From Candidatus Poribacteria bacterium (GTDB taxonomy: Bacteria > Poribacteria > WGA-4E > PCPOR2b), in assembly GCA_003635265.1 (NCBI GenBank), contig PYIZ01000052.1, positions 1-64,000 on the forward strand: 64,000 nucleotides of DNA, read 5' to 3'. Under the pieces are notes generated by a model. The model was given only the letters and a program-made list of their open reading frames with translations. It did no database searches and had not been told where the DNA came from. The position numbers and the translations under genes are program-made. Positions 1-8,599 of the stretch are shown one piece after another (within the stretch, counting starts at the first letter, position 1; every line of letters begins with the position of its first letter).

Positions 1-1098
1 GGCGGAGAAATGTCACCTCTCTCCAGCATGGGTGATGACACCGAAACCATCATCGAACTAGAGTTCGGGGCGCACCATAACTTTCAAGCGGACCTGACCC
101 TAAACCAACCAATCTTTGCTTGGGGACGTTACTACAAAAACTATCAAAGCACAAAACTCAGCTTGGAAGCAGCGCACAAGGAGTTGGACGCAGCTTACAA
201 CCAGTTAGTGCTTGATGTTTCCGAAGCCTTCTACCGCGTCCTCCTGTCACTTGAGTTTGTTAAGGTCTCCGAACAGACCGTCGAGCTAGTCGAGAAACAG
301 TTAAAAATCGCTCAAAACCTCTTCGATGCCGGTGCATCTACCAACTTTGATATCCTGCGTGCAGAGGTGTTGTTAGCCAACGCCAGATCCAACCGAATCC
401 GCGCGAAAAATGGCGCACGGGTCGCCATGGATGTCTATAAAAATGTATTGAATATTGACCTCGGTGAGTCAATTCAGGTACAAGGTAGCTTGGAGCAGCC
501 GATCCTCGAATTGGACCTTGAGCCACTGATCCAACTGGGGTTGGAAAAACGACCGGAACTCCATCAACTTCAATTTACCGAAGGTGCGGCGAAAAAACAG
601 GTCGATGTCGCCAAGACCCGTAACCGTCCCGCCCTCTCCTTTTTTTCCAACTATCAACTCGATCACAACGAAAGACTTGATGAAATGAACCGTATTTGGA
701 ATCTCGGTTTCGCGCTCAATGTTCCAATCTTCGACGGTTTGGCGACGCGAGCTGCCGTGAGGCAGGCAGAATCCGGTCTGAAACAGACACAGCTTGGGAA
801 GCAGCAAATGACTGACGCAATCGAGCTAGAGGTCAGATCAGCCTATCTGAATCTGCTTGAGGCAAAGACATTAATCGATGTTCAAAAAGAAACGGTTGAG
901 CAAGCCCAAGAAAGCGTGCGAATCGCAAACTTGCGCTACGAAAACGGGATGATCACCAGCGTTGAATTGACCGACGCCCAACTCGCACTCTCGCAAGCGG
1001 AGGTAAACCGCCTCCAATCCTTGCACGACTACGCTGTAGGTCTTGCCCGATTAGAAAAAGCAATCGGTCAGAAAATACCAATAGATAATCGCAATTAG
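1..1098 (+). CDS. TolC-family outer-membrane efflux protein, 5' truncated
   Basis: The frame is open from the first base, so the start and signal peptide lie upstream; the first internal ATG is at 10. The visible 362 residues show two outer-membrane-efflux repeats: long amphipathic helices with A/E/Q/L-rich heptads (about residues 45-150 and 255-360), separated by short strands with the family-typical E-N-G-M-I-T-S-V-E-L-T-D-A-Q-L motif near residue 315. TolC trimers form the outer-membrane and periplasmic tunnel of tripartite exporters. The adaptor at 4592-6199 is a likely partner, although four other genes lie between. No inner-membrane pump is present; it may be upstream. Family assignment is firm; the substrate is unknown. 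Confidence 0.9.
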   Translation, partial: GGEMSPLSSMGDDTETIIELEFGAHHNFQADLTLNQPIFAWGRYYKNYQSTKLSLEAAHKELDAAYNQLVLDVSEAFYRVLLSLEFVKVSEQTVELVEKQLKIAQNLFDAGASTNFDILRAEVLLANARSNRIRAKNGARVAMDVYKNVLNIDLGESIQVQGSLEQPILELDLEPLIQLGLEKRPELHQLQFTEGAAKKQVDVAKTRNRPALSFFSNYQLDHNERLDEMNRIWNLGFALNVPIFDGLATRAAVRQAESGLKQTQLGKQQMTDAIELEVRSAYLNLLEAKTLIDVQKETVEQAQESVRIANLRYENGMITSVELTDAQLALSQAEVNRLQSLHDYAVGLARLEKAIGQKIPIDNRN

Positions 1099-1195
1099 TA
1101 GTTTTGAACTTGAGAATTGATTAAGAGGAAAACAGCATAAACCCTTACGTGGATCGAACTTGTGCAAGGTTATTCGGGCGGAAGGCGAAACCATT

Positions 1196-1768
1196 ATGAA
1201 ACGCCTGCTATCTCTAATTTTCACCATTTTAATCTTGATGTTCACAGCGTGCAGCACCAGGGTTGTGCCAAAGCCTGAGACAGATGTCAAAGCGATTGTG
1301 CCTGAGTATGTGATAGATGCTAGAGACCTTTTAGGTGCCGAAGAAAGGGAGAGTCAAACTAAATTACTGGCGATGAGCGACTTTCACTCATATTCTACGA
1401 GGTTTTCGAGTTTCGCGTACCCTAAGCGTGAATACGGGAGAGTTGAGCGTTATTTTAACGAAAACGGATATACACCCAATAATAGATATGCCTTACCGGG
1501 CGATAAAGCGCATCTCACCTTGAGTATTACAGGAATTAAAGTGGGGCGGGTAGAACTCACGCATGTGGGCGTTGTGTCAGCAGAGGAAGCGGTTATGATG
1601 CTTGGATATGACCCCAAGCAGCTCATAGAACATCCAGTAAAACATAGGAACGCGGACAGGAGCGACTGGTTCGTCGTATCAGATCCATACTTCCATATTA
1701 TAGAAATACAGTGGTTCGACGCAAAAAAACTTGGTAAAGTAACACAGATACGAGTCTCTGCTTGGTGA
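1196..1768 (+). CDS. Putative lipoprotein, paralogue 1 of 3
   Basis: The ATG at 1196 is preferred over an upstream in-frame ATG at 1160 because it places a signal peptide (M-K-R-L-L, hydrophobic core, lipobox F-T-A-C) at the N terminus. The mature protein of about 170 residues shares blocks with the next two genes: A-I-V-P-E-Y-V-D-A near the start, G-R-V-E-L-T-H-G-V-V-S-A-E-E-A-V-M-M, L-I-E-H-P-V-K, D-W-F-V, F-H-I-I-E-I-Q-W-F and a final T-Q-I-R-V-S-W. I do not recognise a named family. It is probably membrane-anchored, since the lipobox Cys is followed by S-T-R. Position between efflux genes hints at an envelope role, but function is unknown. Confidence 0.8.
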   Translation: MKRLLSLIFTILILMFTACSTRVVPKPETDVKAIVPEYVIDARDLLGAEERESQTKLLAMSDFHSYSTRFSSFAYPKREYGRVERYFNENGYTPNNRYALPGDKAHLTLSITGIKVGRVELTHVGVVSAEEAVMMLGYDPKQLIEHPVKHRNADRSDWFVVSDPYFHIIEIQWFDAKKLGKVTQIRVSAW

Positions 1769-1941
1769 TATGTACGCCGGACGGAGAAGTGGTGTCGGAG
1801 TTCGTTGCCCATTGGGGCACCGCTCCCCATGCAGAAATTTGCGTAAGAAAGTAATGCTAGCATACTGTCCTCAGGCGATGAACCCGCTACACCTGCCTAT
1901 CTAAATTTCTTGTTGGACTTGTCTTGAAGGAGGAAACTATC

Positions 1942-2568
1942 ATGAACCGGTTACTATTTTTAATCCACGCCATCTCAATTTTGATGTTGACCGGATGTGT
2001 GACGCCTGTGACTGATGAGAATGTATCGATGAACAGTGGTGGGAACAAGCCTGCGATAAATACCGATGCGATTGTGCCAGCATACGTGGTAGATGCCAAA
2101 GAATTATTCGGACTCGGAATAAAGGAAAGCGCTGGCAAAGTATTCGCAACAACTAAGTTCTGGTTCCGTCGCAAAGGCGGACGACACAACATGTATTTGC
2201 CGTACCCTTTTGATTACGGAAGAACAAAACCGTACTTCAGAGAAAAACATATCACACCCATTGAAACGTATACGCTGAAGGACAAAGTGTATCTGACTCT
2301 GTATTTCACAGAAGCACATACGAACGCAAAGGAGGTTGAAGTGGGCAGGATAGAATTAACCCATACGGGCGTCGTGTCTGCCGTCGAAGCGGTCATGATG
2401 CTTGGATACGACCCTAACAATCTAATAGAGCACCCTGTCAAAAATAGGAACGCAGATACGAGTAACTGGTTTGTTCTAATAGATCCTTACTTCCACCTCA
2501 TTGAAATACAGTGGTTCACAGCAACAGAACTTGGTCCAGTCACACAGATTCGAGCCAGTGTGTGGTAA
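1942..2568 (+). CDS. Putative lipoprotein, paralogue 2 of 3
   Basis: Starts at ATG 1942 behind an AAGGAGG ribosome-binding site at 1929; the in-frame upstream ATG at 1924 overlaps that site and is not used. The signal peptide ends in lipobox L-T-G-C. It keeps the same conserved blocks as its neighbours (G-R-I-E-L-T-H-T-G-V-V-S-A, L-I-E-H-P-V-K-N-R-N-A, W-F-V-L, F-H-L-I-E-I-Q-W-F) but is about 15 residues longer, with an insertion before G-R-I-E-L-T. A tandem duplication is the simplest origin. Function unknown. Confidence 0.8.
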   Translation: MNRLLFLIHAISILMLTGCVTPVTDENVSMNSGGNKPAINTDAIVPAYVVDAKELFGLGIKESAGKVFATTKFWFRRKGGRHNMYLPYPFDYGRTKPYFREKHITPIETYTLKDKVYLTLYFTEAHTNAKEVEVGRIELTHTGVVSAVEAVMMLGYDPNNLIEHPVKNRNADTSNWFVLIDPYFHLIEIQWFTATELGPVTQIRASVW

Positions 2569-2598
2569 TACACTAATTTTTCTTAACAGGAGGATGAG

Positions 2599-3183
2599 AT
2601 GCGTTCTATACGGCATGGGTTGCTGGTGGTGGGTTTGCTTCTGATAGTGGGGTGTGGCACCAAGGTTGTGAAGGAATCTGAGACAGATGCCAAAGCAATT
2701 GTGCCTGAGTATGTGGTAGATGCCAAAGAACTCTTAGGACTTCCATTGAAAGAGAGTGAAGCGAAAGTAAGTGCAACGACTGACTTTCGCAGCTACATGG
2801 GATCAAACATCTCTTATGCATACCCTGCCCGTGAGTACGGGAGAACCACACCGTATTTTACGGAAGCAACGTTTAGCTCCATCGAAACGTATACGCTGAA
2901 CGATAAAGCATACCTCGCTTTGAGTGGATATAAAGTGGGACGAGTAGAATTAACCCATTCAGGGGTTGTGTCTGCAGAGGAAGCAGTTATGATGCTTGGA
3001 TATGACCCCAAGCAGCTCATAGAACATCCAATAAAACATAGGAACGCGGAGAGGAGCGACTGGTTTGCCGTAATAGGTTCTTACTTCCATATTATAGAAA
3101 TACAGTGGTTCGATGCAGAAAAACTCGGCAGACCGGGAGAAAAAATGGGTACAGTCACACAGATTCGAGTCTCTGTGTGGTGA
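2599..3183 (+). CDS. Putative lipoprotein, paralogue 3 of 3
   Basis: ATG at 2599 follows an AGGAGG site after a 30-bp gap from paralogue 2, so the two are likely co-transcribed. The signal peptide ends in lipobox I-V-G-C. It is closest to paralogue 1 (shared A-I-V-P-E-Y-V, M-M-L-G-Y-D-P-K-Q-L-I-E-H-P, H-R-N-A-R-S-D-W-F) and carries a short extra loop rich in G/K (G-R-P-G-E-K-M-G) just before the C-terminal T-Q-I-R-V-S-W motif. No known domain recognised. Confidence 0.8.
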   Translation: MRSIRHGLLVVGLLLIVGCGTKVVKESETDAKAIVPEYVVDAKELLGLPLKESEAKVSATTDFRSYMGSNISYAYPAREYGRTTPYFTEATFSSIETYTLNDKAYLALSGYKVGRVELTHSGVVSAEEAVMMLGYDPKQLIEHPIKHRNAERSDWFAVIGSYFHIIEIQWFDAEKLGRPGEKMGTVTQIRVSVW

Positions 3184-3241
3184 TGAGCTATTTGACCTTT
3201 GACACCATTCCCTAAAGGCTTATGTAAAAAGAAAATATAAA

Positions 3242-4468
3242 ATGCTAGATTTCAAGCCACCCAAACCAAACACACTTTTCATCAGGGTCGCCCAATGGCT
3301 GGTGCCTCTTGTCCTGCGAGGTCCGCTAAAGATCTCTAAATTTGTTATCGACCCTGAATCGCTGGAACGGTTAAGCGCAATTGCAAATCACCCGATGGTC
3401 TTGGTGCCCAACCACGCCGACTACGCTGATGCTTCCATCATGTTCGCACTATCGAAACGGTTGGGAGACCAGTTCCACTATATGTGTGCGCGGGAAACAT
3501 TCAAAGGTCGAATCAGAAGTTATTTCATGCAGCGGTTTGGGGTATACTCTGTGACGCGCGGTAGTATTGATCGAGAATCGTTTCGGACGACACGCAGTCT
3601 GCTGACAGATGGAAAACACCCGTTGGTCATCTTTGCCGAAGGCGAAATCTCACGCCAGAACGATACGGTGTTGCCCTTTGAAAGCGGCGTTGTCCAACTC
3701 TGCTTCTGGGCATTGGACGACATGGCAAAGGCAGGGACAGTCAAACCCCTCTACGCTGTTCCGGTCGGAATTAAGTACATCTACGACGAAGAGATGTGGG
3801 ACGAAATCGAGGAGGCACTCACCAGATTGGAGCGAGAGATTCTGCCCCAAGGCTTACCCGTTGCTGAAGATCTCTACGGACGACTGCGGACGATTGGTGC
3901 TGCCATAGTGTCAATACTGGAACGAGAATACAAATTTAAAGCTGATGAAAACAGGTCATTGAACGAGCGGATTGAACAGTTGCGCGAACATATTCTCTCA
4001 CAGATGGAGGAGTTTATGGGAGTTACCCCACAACCAACCGTCCTCCCCATGACGCGAGTCCGCTCCTTGAAAAACATAATCGATGCAGAGATTTACAGGG
4101 AAACCGAAGAACTCTCCACTTACGAAAGGCAGATACATGAACAGCGATTGGAAAAATTTCAGGAATTCTATCCGGATCTAAACCGCCTGTTCAATTTTAT
4201 CGCCATCTACGACGGTTACGTCGGTGAAACGCAATCTCCAGAACGGTTCTTGGAGGTCATTACCCGGATCGAGAGAGAAGTTTTTGGGGGCTCAAAACCG
4301 AGGGGCCCCCGGATAGCGTTAATGCGTTTTGGTACGCCCAAGAACCTGCTTGACCACTACGAGACCTACAAACAGAACAAAAAACAGACGGTACAGGACA
4401 TTACGCTGGAATTGGAAACGGAGGTCCAAGTCCTCATCTCAGATATGTCCCAACCCCCTACGCAATAA
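3242..4468 (+). CDS. PlsC-like 1-acyl-glycerol-3-phosphate acyltransferase family protein
   Basis: Residues 40-190 carry the glycerolipid acyltransferase core: N-H-A-D-Y-A-D at 57-63 matches the catalytic N-H-x4-D motif, and F-A-E-G-E-I-S at 131-137 is a variant of the usual F-P-E-G-T-R-S phosphate-binding block. At 408 residues it is much longer than a typical PlsC (about 240); the extra C-terminal half is charged and predicted helical with no domain I recognise. It probably acylates a lysophospholipid at the inner membrane. No strong Shine-Dalgarno precedes the ATG (only an A/G-rich stretch). The acceptor may not be lysophosphatidate because the second motif is altered. Confidence 0.8.
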   Translation: MLDFKPPKPNTLFIRVAQWLVPLVLRGPLKISKFVIDPESLERLSAIANHPMVLVPNHADYADASIMFALSKRLGDQFHYMCARETFKGRIRSYFMQRFGVYSVTRGSIDRESFRTTRSLLTDGKHPLVIFAEGEISRQNDTVLPFESGVVQLCFWALDDMAKAGTVKPLYAVPVGIKYIYDEEMWDEIEEALTRLEREILPQGLPVAEDLYGRLRTIGAAIVSILEREYKFKADENRSLNERIEQLREHILSQMEEFMGVTPQPTVLPMTRVRSLKNIIDAEIYRETEELSTYERQIHEQRLEKFQEFYPDLNRLFNFIAIYDGYVGETQSPERFLEVITRIEREVFGGSKPRGPRIALMRFGTPKNLLDHYETYKQNKKQTVQDITLELETEVQVLISDMSQPPTQ

Positions 4469-4487
4469 ACAGAGAGTATCTTTTAAG

Positions 4488-4516
4488 GTAGTAGGCATAC
4501 GCCGTATGCCGTAACC
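4488..4516. repeat. Palindrome GGCATAC-GCC-GTATGCC with GTAGTA flank
   Basis: Seven-bp arms at 4494-4500 and 4504-4510. Same family as the GGCACAC/GTGTGCC hairpins at 7870, 29047, 41234, 47482 and 51995; the flank GTAGTA...GTAAC is conserved while an arm position varies. Confidence 0.65.
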
Positions 4517-4526
4517 ATTGTCCCAA

Positions 4527-4568
4527 TTACGCATCACGTATTACTCGTTATTCTTCTCACATTTCACA
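4527..4568. repeat. Heptamer satellite (TYACGYA type)
   Basis: Six 7-bp units in register: TTACGCA, TCACGTA, TTACTCG, TTATTCT, TCTCACA, TTTCACA. Lies just upstream of the adaptor gene and after a GTAGTAGGCATAC hairpin at 4494. Confidence 0.65.
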
Positions 4569-4591
4569 TACCACATTAAGGAGATGAAAAA

Positions 4592-6199
4592 GTGAAAAAA
4601 TTCGGCATTATCATACTAATAATCTTAATCGCCCTCGCAGCGATTTTCATCAGAGCCGCTTCTAGGCGACAAACAGGCGAACCCGGAGCGATCGCTGCAA
4701 CAATTAAAGCGGTCGAGGTAATGAAAGCACCTCGCGGCGAAATCCGCTCTGAGCTACAACTGTCCGGCACCATTGAAGCAAATTCACGGGTCACCGTCTT
4801 TCCCGAAGTCCCCGGCAAAATCATCAGAATGGACGTTGATGAAGGGGCAAGAGTGACAAAAGGACAAACCCTCGCAGTTATCGAACATGCCGAGTTAGCA
4901 CTCCAAGTGCGTCAAGCCGAAGCTGCGCATCGGGCTGCCCAAACCGCATTTGACCAAGCACAAAAGTTAGCAAAGATTCGTGTCCAGTCGCAAATTGATC
5001 AGGCGAGTGCGCAGCTGAGCTCCGCTATCGTCGCCCTACAGCAAGTAGAAGATCTGTCGCAAACCCGCACTACCTCACAGGTGGAACAGGCAAAAGCAGG
5101 CTTGGAATCCCTCAAAGCAAATTTGGAGAAAATCAAACGTGGCGCGAGAGATGAAGATCTCAGGCAGGCAGAAGCTGCACTGGCTGGAGCAAAGGCAAGT
5201 CTCACCAATGCACGAAACAACCACAAGCGCATGAAAAAACTCTTTGAGAACGGCGCAATCAGTAAACAATCCTTTGAATCGGCAATGACCCAATTGGATG
5301 TTGCCGCATCGCAATACGAGGTCGCTAGCCAACAATATACACTTATCCAAAACGGCGCACGTGAAGAAGACATTCAAGCAATGGAGGCGCAGGTCGCACA
5401 GGCAGAAGCTGCCCTCAAACTCGCTTATGCTCAAGCAGACACAAAAACATGGGAAAAAGATAAAGCATTAGCACAGTCCCAAGTAGAGGGTGCAGGTGCA
5501 ACCCTCAGAGCTGCCGAGGCGTTAGTAGCCGCCAAAAGTTGGGAAGCGGAAATTATCGCTGCTGAAACCGTAATGCAGCAAGCCAAGGTCGCACTCGATC
5601 TCGCGCAAGAACGGCTCAACGATGCAACAATTACCGCACCGATTGCCGGCATCCTGTCCATGCGTTATCTGGATCTCGGTGGGTTGGCCTCCCCAACCGC
5701 CCCGATCTTCGAGATAGTGGATATGGATACCGTAAAAGCGACGGTCAGCGTCATTGAAGCGGACCTCGGCAAACTCGATCCTGAAAATCAGGAGGCGTGG
5801 ATAGAGGTTGATGCACTAGCACAACCTGTCACCGGAAAAATCTCCCTCATCAGCCCTGTCCTCGATCAGGCAAGTCGATCCGCGAAGGTGGAAATCACAA
5901 TTGACAATGCAGCGCTGCGTTTGAAACCGGGCATGTTTGCGAAAGTTAAGATTCCAGTAGAAATTCATGAAAACGCCATCTTGCTCCCGCGTTCTGCGGT
6001 GATCGAAGATAGCATCAGAAACACCCAAATCGTCTTCGTGGTCGCCGATGGACGCAGTAAACGCCGGCAGGTCGAGATGGGGTTAGCTGAAGGCAGCCGG
6101 GTGGAGATTACCAACGGTCTCTCCGAAGGCGAACAGGTGGTCATCGCTGGGCAGCATACCCTCAAAGATGGCGAAGAGGTAACCGTGATGAATCCATAG
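4592..6199 (+). CDS. RND/HlyD-type periplasmic efflux adaptor
   Basis: A GTG start at 4592 lies behind AAGGAG. Residues 1-22 form one N-terminal membrane or signal segment. A biotinyl-lipoyl half follows (G-T-I-E-A-N-S-R-V-T-V, then V-D-E-G-A-R-V-T-K-G-Q-T-L), then an unusually long alpha-helical hairpin, about residues 105-345, rich in A/Q/E and containing two G-A-R-E/D-E-D repeats. The lipoyl half closes with A-T-I-T-A-P-I-A-G-I-L, followed by beta-barrel and membrane-proximal domains. It would bridge a TolC channel and an inner-membrane transporter. The long hairpin suits direct docking to TolC. The matching transporter is not in this window. Confidence 0.93.
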   Translation: MKKFGIIILIILIALAAIFIRAASRRQTGEPGAIAATIKAVEVMKAPRGEIRSELQLSGTIEANSRVTVFPEVPGKIIRMDVDEGARVTKGQTLAVIEHAELALQVRQAEAAHRAAQTAFDQAQKLAKIRVQSQIDQASAQLSSAIVALQQVEDLSQTRTTSQVEQAKAGLESLKANLEKIKRGARDEDLRQAEAALAGAKASLTNARNNHKRMKKLFENGAISKQSFESAMTQLDVAASQYEVASQQYTLIQNGAREEDIQAMEAQVAQAEAALKLAYAQADTKTWEKDKALAQSQVEGAGATLRAAEALVAAKSWEAEIIAAETVMQQAKVALDLAQERLNDATITAPIAGILSMRYLDLGGLASPTAPIFEIVDMDTVKATVSVIEADLGKLDPENQEAWIEVDALAQPVTGKISLISPVLDQASRSAKVEITIDNAALRLKPGMFAKVKIPVEIHENAILLPRSAVIEDSIRNTQIVFVVADGRSKRRQVEMGLAEGSRVEITNGLSEGEQVVIAGQHTLKDGEEVTVMNP

Positions 6200-6234
6200 T
6201 TTCCACGCGTCATCCGCTGCAGTGGTCAAGCTAT

Positions 6235-6510
6235 TCAGTACGGTTTATGCCAATTGCATTGCAACTGAGATTGCCTCGGTAGAACAAACTGCTCCAGCAA
6301 GCGTTGAAACCGCGCCTCGTAGATGTGCTGATACAACTCCATCTGATCCGGTATCAGTGCTTCTGCTTGTACCCGTGTCTGTCGTATCCGTTCACAGGCT
6401 TCCCAAACGGTTAAGTCACCCCATTGCAGCTGCTTACTCGTCCGATCCACGAGCCGTTTGAGTTCTGCAAGCAACCTATCTTCCGAAGTATTATGAATCA
6501 CTGAATCCAT
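6235..6510 (-). CDS. Small hypothetical protein, 91 aa
   Basis: Reads opposite to both neighbours. The ATG at 6510 follows an AGAGGAAA site on the minus strand, which supports this frame over the plus-strand shadow. The protein is soluble, predicted mostly helical and charged (W-G-D-L-T-V-W-E-A-C-E-R-I-R, then Y-Q-H-I-Y-E-A-R-F-Q-R-L-L). No signal peptide, membrane segment or known motif is visible. Function unknown. Confidence 0.55.
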   Translation of the reverse strand: MDSVIHNTSEDRLLAELKRLVDRTSKQLQWGDLTVWEACERIRQTRVQAEALIPDQMELYQHIYEARFQRLLEQFVLPRQSQLQCNWHKPY

Positions 6511-6523
6511 CTCCGGTTTCCTC

Positions 6524-6550
6524 TTACGGATTACGCATTATACTTCACTA
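6524..6550. repeat. Heptamer satellite (TYACGYA type)
   Basis: Four 7-bp units (TTACGGA, TTACGCA, TTATACT, TCACTAG) with loose later units. Same family as the arrays at 4527, 24017, 29288, 32303, 34012, 37611, 41044, 43904, 45752 and 50048. Confidence 0.6.
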
Positions 6551-6618
6551 GCCCCAACAGAGCGGTATATCTATAGAACCACTGCAACCTAAATCCTCAT
6601 AACCTCTGGAGATTAACC

Positions 6619-7392
6619 ATGAGCAAATACAAAATCGGCTGTGGCTTAATTATCTACGGCTCCCGTCAAAACACTGATCTCCCCGGTGTCCTCGCTGAAC
6701 TGGCAGCAGCAGGCTACGACGGAATAGAAGCAGGCAATCTCAACAACGGCGACCGCACCCCGGACGAGATAAAGTCACTGCTGGCATCCCACAACTTAGA
6801 GCTAGCTGGTGTCCATACAGGCTACGGCACCATCGAGCAGTTTGACGAAACAATCCGATTCACCGAAGCGATGGGATCTGACTACCTAATGGTATCCGGT
6901 GTCGGTGGACAGGATACGCTTGAAGATTACCAACGTTCAGCAGAAGTCTTTAATGAGGTTGGGCGTCGTTGTAGCGACGCAGGAATCAAGTTCTGCTACC
7001 ACAATCACAGTTGGGAATTCAAAGACTTCGACGGAACGACCGGACTCGTCGCGCTCTATGAATCCACAGATCCGCAACTCGTTCACGCCTGCGTGGATAC
7101 CTATTGGGTCCAGCACGGGGGCGAAGATCCTGCCGCCTTCCTGAAGCAATACGCAGATCGGGTCGCCTACCTCCACTTCAAGGACATGAACCCCGATGGC
7201 TCCTTTGGAGAAGTCGGACACGGGATCCTCGATTGGGCAGGCATCATGGAAGCGGTCAGCGGAATCAACGCAGAGTGGTTAACGGTCGAACAAGACAGGA
7301 CGGACAAAACACCAAAAGAAAGTGCTACCATGAGCTGTCAATACATACGCCAAACTTTAGGAATCTACTGTTCGAGGGGACAAGTATCGTAG
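6619..7392 (+). CDS. Sugar phosphate isomerase/epimerase (xylose-isomerase-like TIM barrel)
   Basis: The 257 residues fit the AP-endonuclease-2/xylose-isomerase barrel: G-Y-D-G-I-E-A-G near residue 35, Y-H-N-H-S-W-E-F near 130, C-V-D-T-Y-W-V near 160, H-F-K-D-M near 192 and a closing V-E-Q-D near 225. These Glu/Asp/His positions normally bind the divalent metal. ATG 6619 follows GGAG. The role is likely isomerisation or epimerisation of a sugar or polyol, or dehydration as in inosose dehydratase; the exact substrate cannot be read. The last residues overlap the start of a GTAGG hairpin, so the stop codon comes from repeat DNA. Confidence 0.88.
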   Translation: MSKYKIGCGLIIYGSRQNTDLPGVLAELAAAGYDGIEAGNLNNGDRTPDEIKSLLASHNLELAGVHTGYGTIEQFDETIRFTEAMGSDYLMVSGVGGQDTLEDYQRSAEVFNEVGRRCSDAGIKFCYHNHSWEFKDFDGTTGLVALYESTDPQLVHACVDTYWVQHGGEDPAAFLKQYADRVAYLHFKDMNPDGSFGEVGHGILDWAGIMEAVSGINAEWLTVEQDRTDKTPKESATMSCQYIRQTLGIYCSRGQVS

Positions 7393-7450
7393 GTTGGGTT
7401 GAACGATAGTGAAACCCAACACAAATGAACCAATGTACTAATGAACCAAT
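7390..7450. repeat. GTAGGTTGGGTT hairpin followed by AATGAACC octamer satellite
   Basis: Arms GTTGGGTT (7393-7400) and AACCCAAC (7413-7420) enclose a 12-base loop. Then three to four 8-bp units related to CCAATGAA run to 7450, directly before the ribosome-binding site of the cupin gene. A second hairpin of this type is at 36037-36066. Confidence 0.65.
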
Positions 7451-7463
7451 TAAGGAGACCACT

Positions 7464-7832
7464 ATGAGCTCAGCAACACTTACCAACGCCAACGAAGGCG
7501 AAGCACTTCAATTCCCTTGGGGTGCAATTAAATGGCTCTGCAACGACCAAATCGATCCGGACGCAGAAATGACCTTTGGGATCGTCTACCTCAACGCCGG
7601 CGAGGGCAATCCCCTCCACTACCACCCAAACTGCGAGGAGCTGATTTACGTCCTTTCGGGCCAATGCGATCACCAACTCGGCGACGAAGTTATCCCGCTG
7701 CAAGAAGGATCGATGCTGCGGATTCCGCAAGACGTGAAGCACAACGCCGTCAACACCGGCTGGCAGCCTGTAACAATGATTATCTGCTATTCTACAGGCG
7801 ATCGACAAACCGTTTTCGTGGAAGACGAATAG
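7464..7832 (+). CDS. Cupin-domain protein
   Basis: The ATG at 7464 behind AAGGAG is chosen; an upstream in-frame ATG at 7425 lies in octamer repeat DNA. The 122-residue protein is a single cupin: N-P-L-H-Y-H-P-N-C-E-E-L gives the H-x-H-x4-E metal motif, and the second motif P-x-D-V-K-H-N-A supplies the fourth ligand. It is soluble. Small cupins of this type are often dioxygenases, isomerases or sugar-binding proteins. Location 72 bp after the sugar isomerase suggests a shared carbohydrate pathway, which is inference. Confidence 0.85.
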   Translation: MSSATLTNANEGEALQFPWGAIKWLCNDQIDPDAEMTFGIVYLNAGEGNPLHYHPNCEELIYVLSGQCDHQLGDEVIPLQEGSMLRIPQDVKHNAVNTGWQPVTMIICYSTGDRQTVFVEDE

Positions 7833-7864
7833 CGTAGGTTTTTATTTCCATTCATGTTCGCGGA

Positions 7865-7892
7865 GTTACGGCACACGGAGTGTGCCTACTAC
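7865..7892. repeat. Palindrome GGCACAC-GGA-GTGTGCC
   Basis: Seven-bp arms at 7870-7876 and 7880-7886 with conserved TTAC/TACTAC flanks, sitting in the gap before the TrpF-like gene. Confidence 0.65.
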
Positions 7893-7908
7893 TTTAGGAC
7901 AGGTAACC

Positions 7909-8598
7909 ATGATTTCCAACCGATGCAAGGTTAAAATTTGCGGGACGACAAGTGTCACCGATGCGCGAATGGCAGCAGACGCCGGCGCAGATTATTCGGG
8001 CGTCGTCGTCGAAGTGCCTTTCTCTGAACGATCCGTCCCCATTGATTCCGCCGCAGAAATCGCACGACAAACGCCAATCCCGACCGCTATCCTTGTGTTT
8101 GATCGCTCTACAGATTGGGTCACAGAAGCAGCAGCGCAGATTAAGCCGTTCGCAGTCCAGCTGCTCGGACACGAACCTCCCTCCCAAGTGGCGGCGCTCA
8201 AGGGATCTCTCTCCTGCGAGGTCTGGAAATCGCTGTTTCTTCCCACCGAAAACGATCCTGCAGCAGATGTAAAAGTCATCTCTGCGCAGATAGACGCATA
8301 CATCGACGCAGGTGCAGATACCCTGCTGTTCGACACCGCAGAATTCACTGATGGAAAAACCCGATTCGGCGGCACGGGCAAGCAGAGCGATTGGAATCTG
8401 AGTGCACAACTCATTCAAGCCTGCAAGGTGCCAGCGTTCCTGTCCGGCGGGATTCGTCCTGAGAACGTCCGGAGAGCAATCGAAACTGTCCGTCCCTACG
8501 GGGTAGATCTCTGTTCGGGGGTTGAAGCATCGAAAGGAATTCGTGATCAGCAGAAGCTAGAACGGCTGATGGAACATGCACGAGCCGTTTCCGGGTAA
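7909..8598 (+). CDS. trpF: Phosphoribosylanthranilate isomerase family protein (TrpF-like)
   Basis: ATG 7909 is used; the frame extends to 7882 only through a hairpin repeat. The 229 residues show TrpF signatures: V-K-I-C-G-T near residue 7 (catalytic Cys), L-L-F-D-T near 145 (catalytic Asp), F-G-G-T-G-K near 155 with D-W following, L-S-G-G-I-R-P-E-N near 185 and D-L-C-S-G-V-E near 205 (phosphate binding). TrpF performs the Amadori rearrangement in tryptophan synthesis. No other trp gene is nearby, so it could be the sole trpF or a paralogue acting on a sugar phosphate beside the sugar isomerase and cupin. Confidence 0.8.
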   Translation: MISNRCKVKICGTTSVTDARMAADAGADYSGVVVEVPFSERSVPIDSAAEIARQTPIPTAILVFDRSTDWVTEAAAQIKPFAVQLLGHEPPSQVAALKGSLSCEVWKSLFLPTENDPAADVKVISAQIDAYIDAGADTLLFDTAEFTDGKTRFGGTGKQSDWNLSAQLIQACKVPAFLSGGIRPENVRRAIETVRPYGVDLCSGVEASKGIRDQQKLERLMEHARAVSG

Positions 8599-8599
8599 C

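Noticed and set aside
6222..6461. Plus-strand 79-aa frame after the adaptor
   Set aside because: Opposite to the 91-aa minus frame, which has the better ribosome-binding site and protein-like composition.
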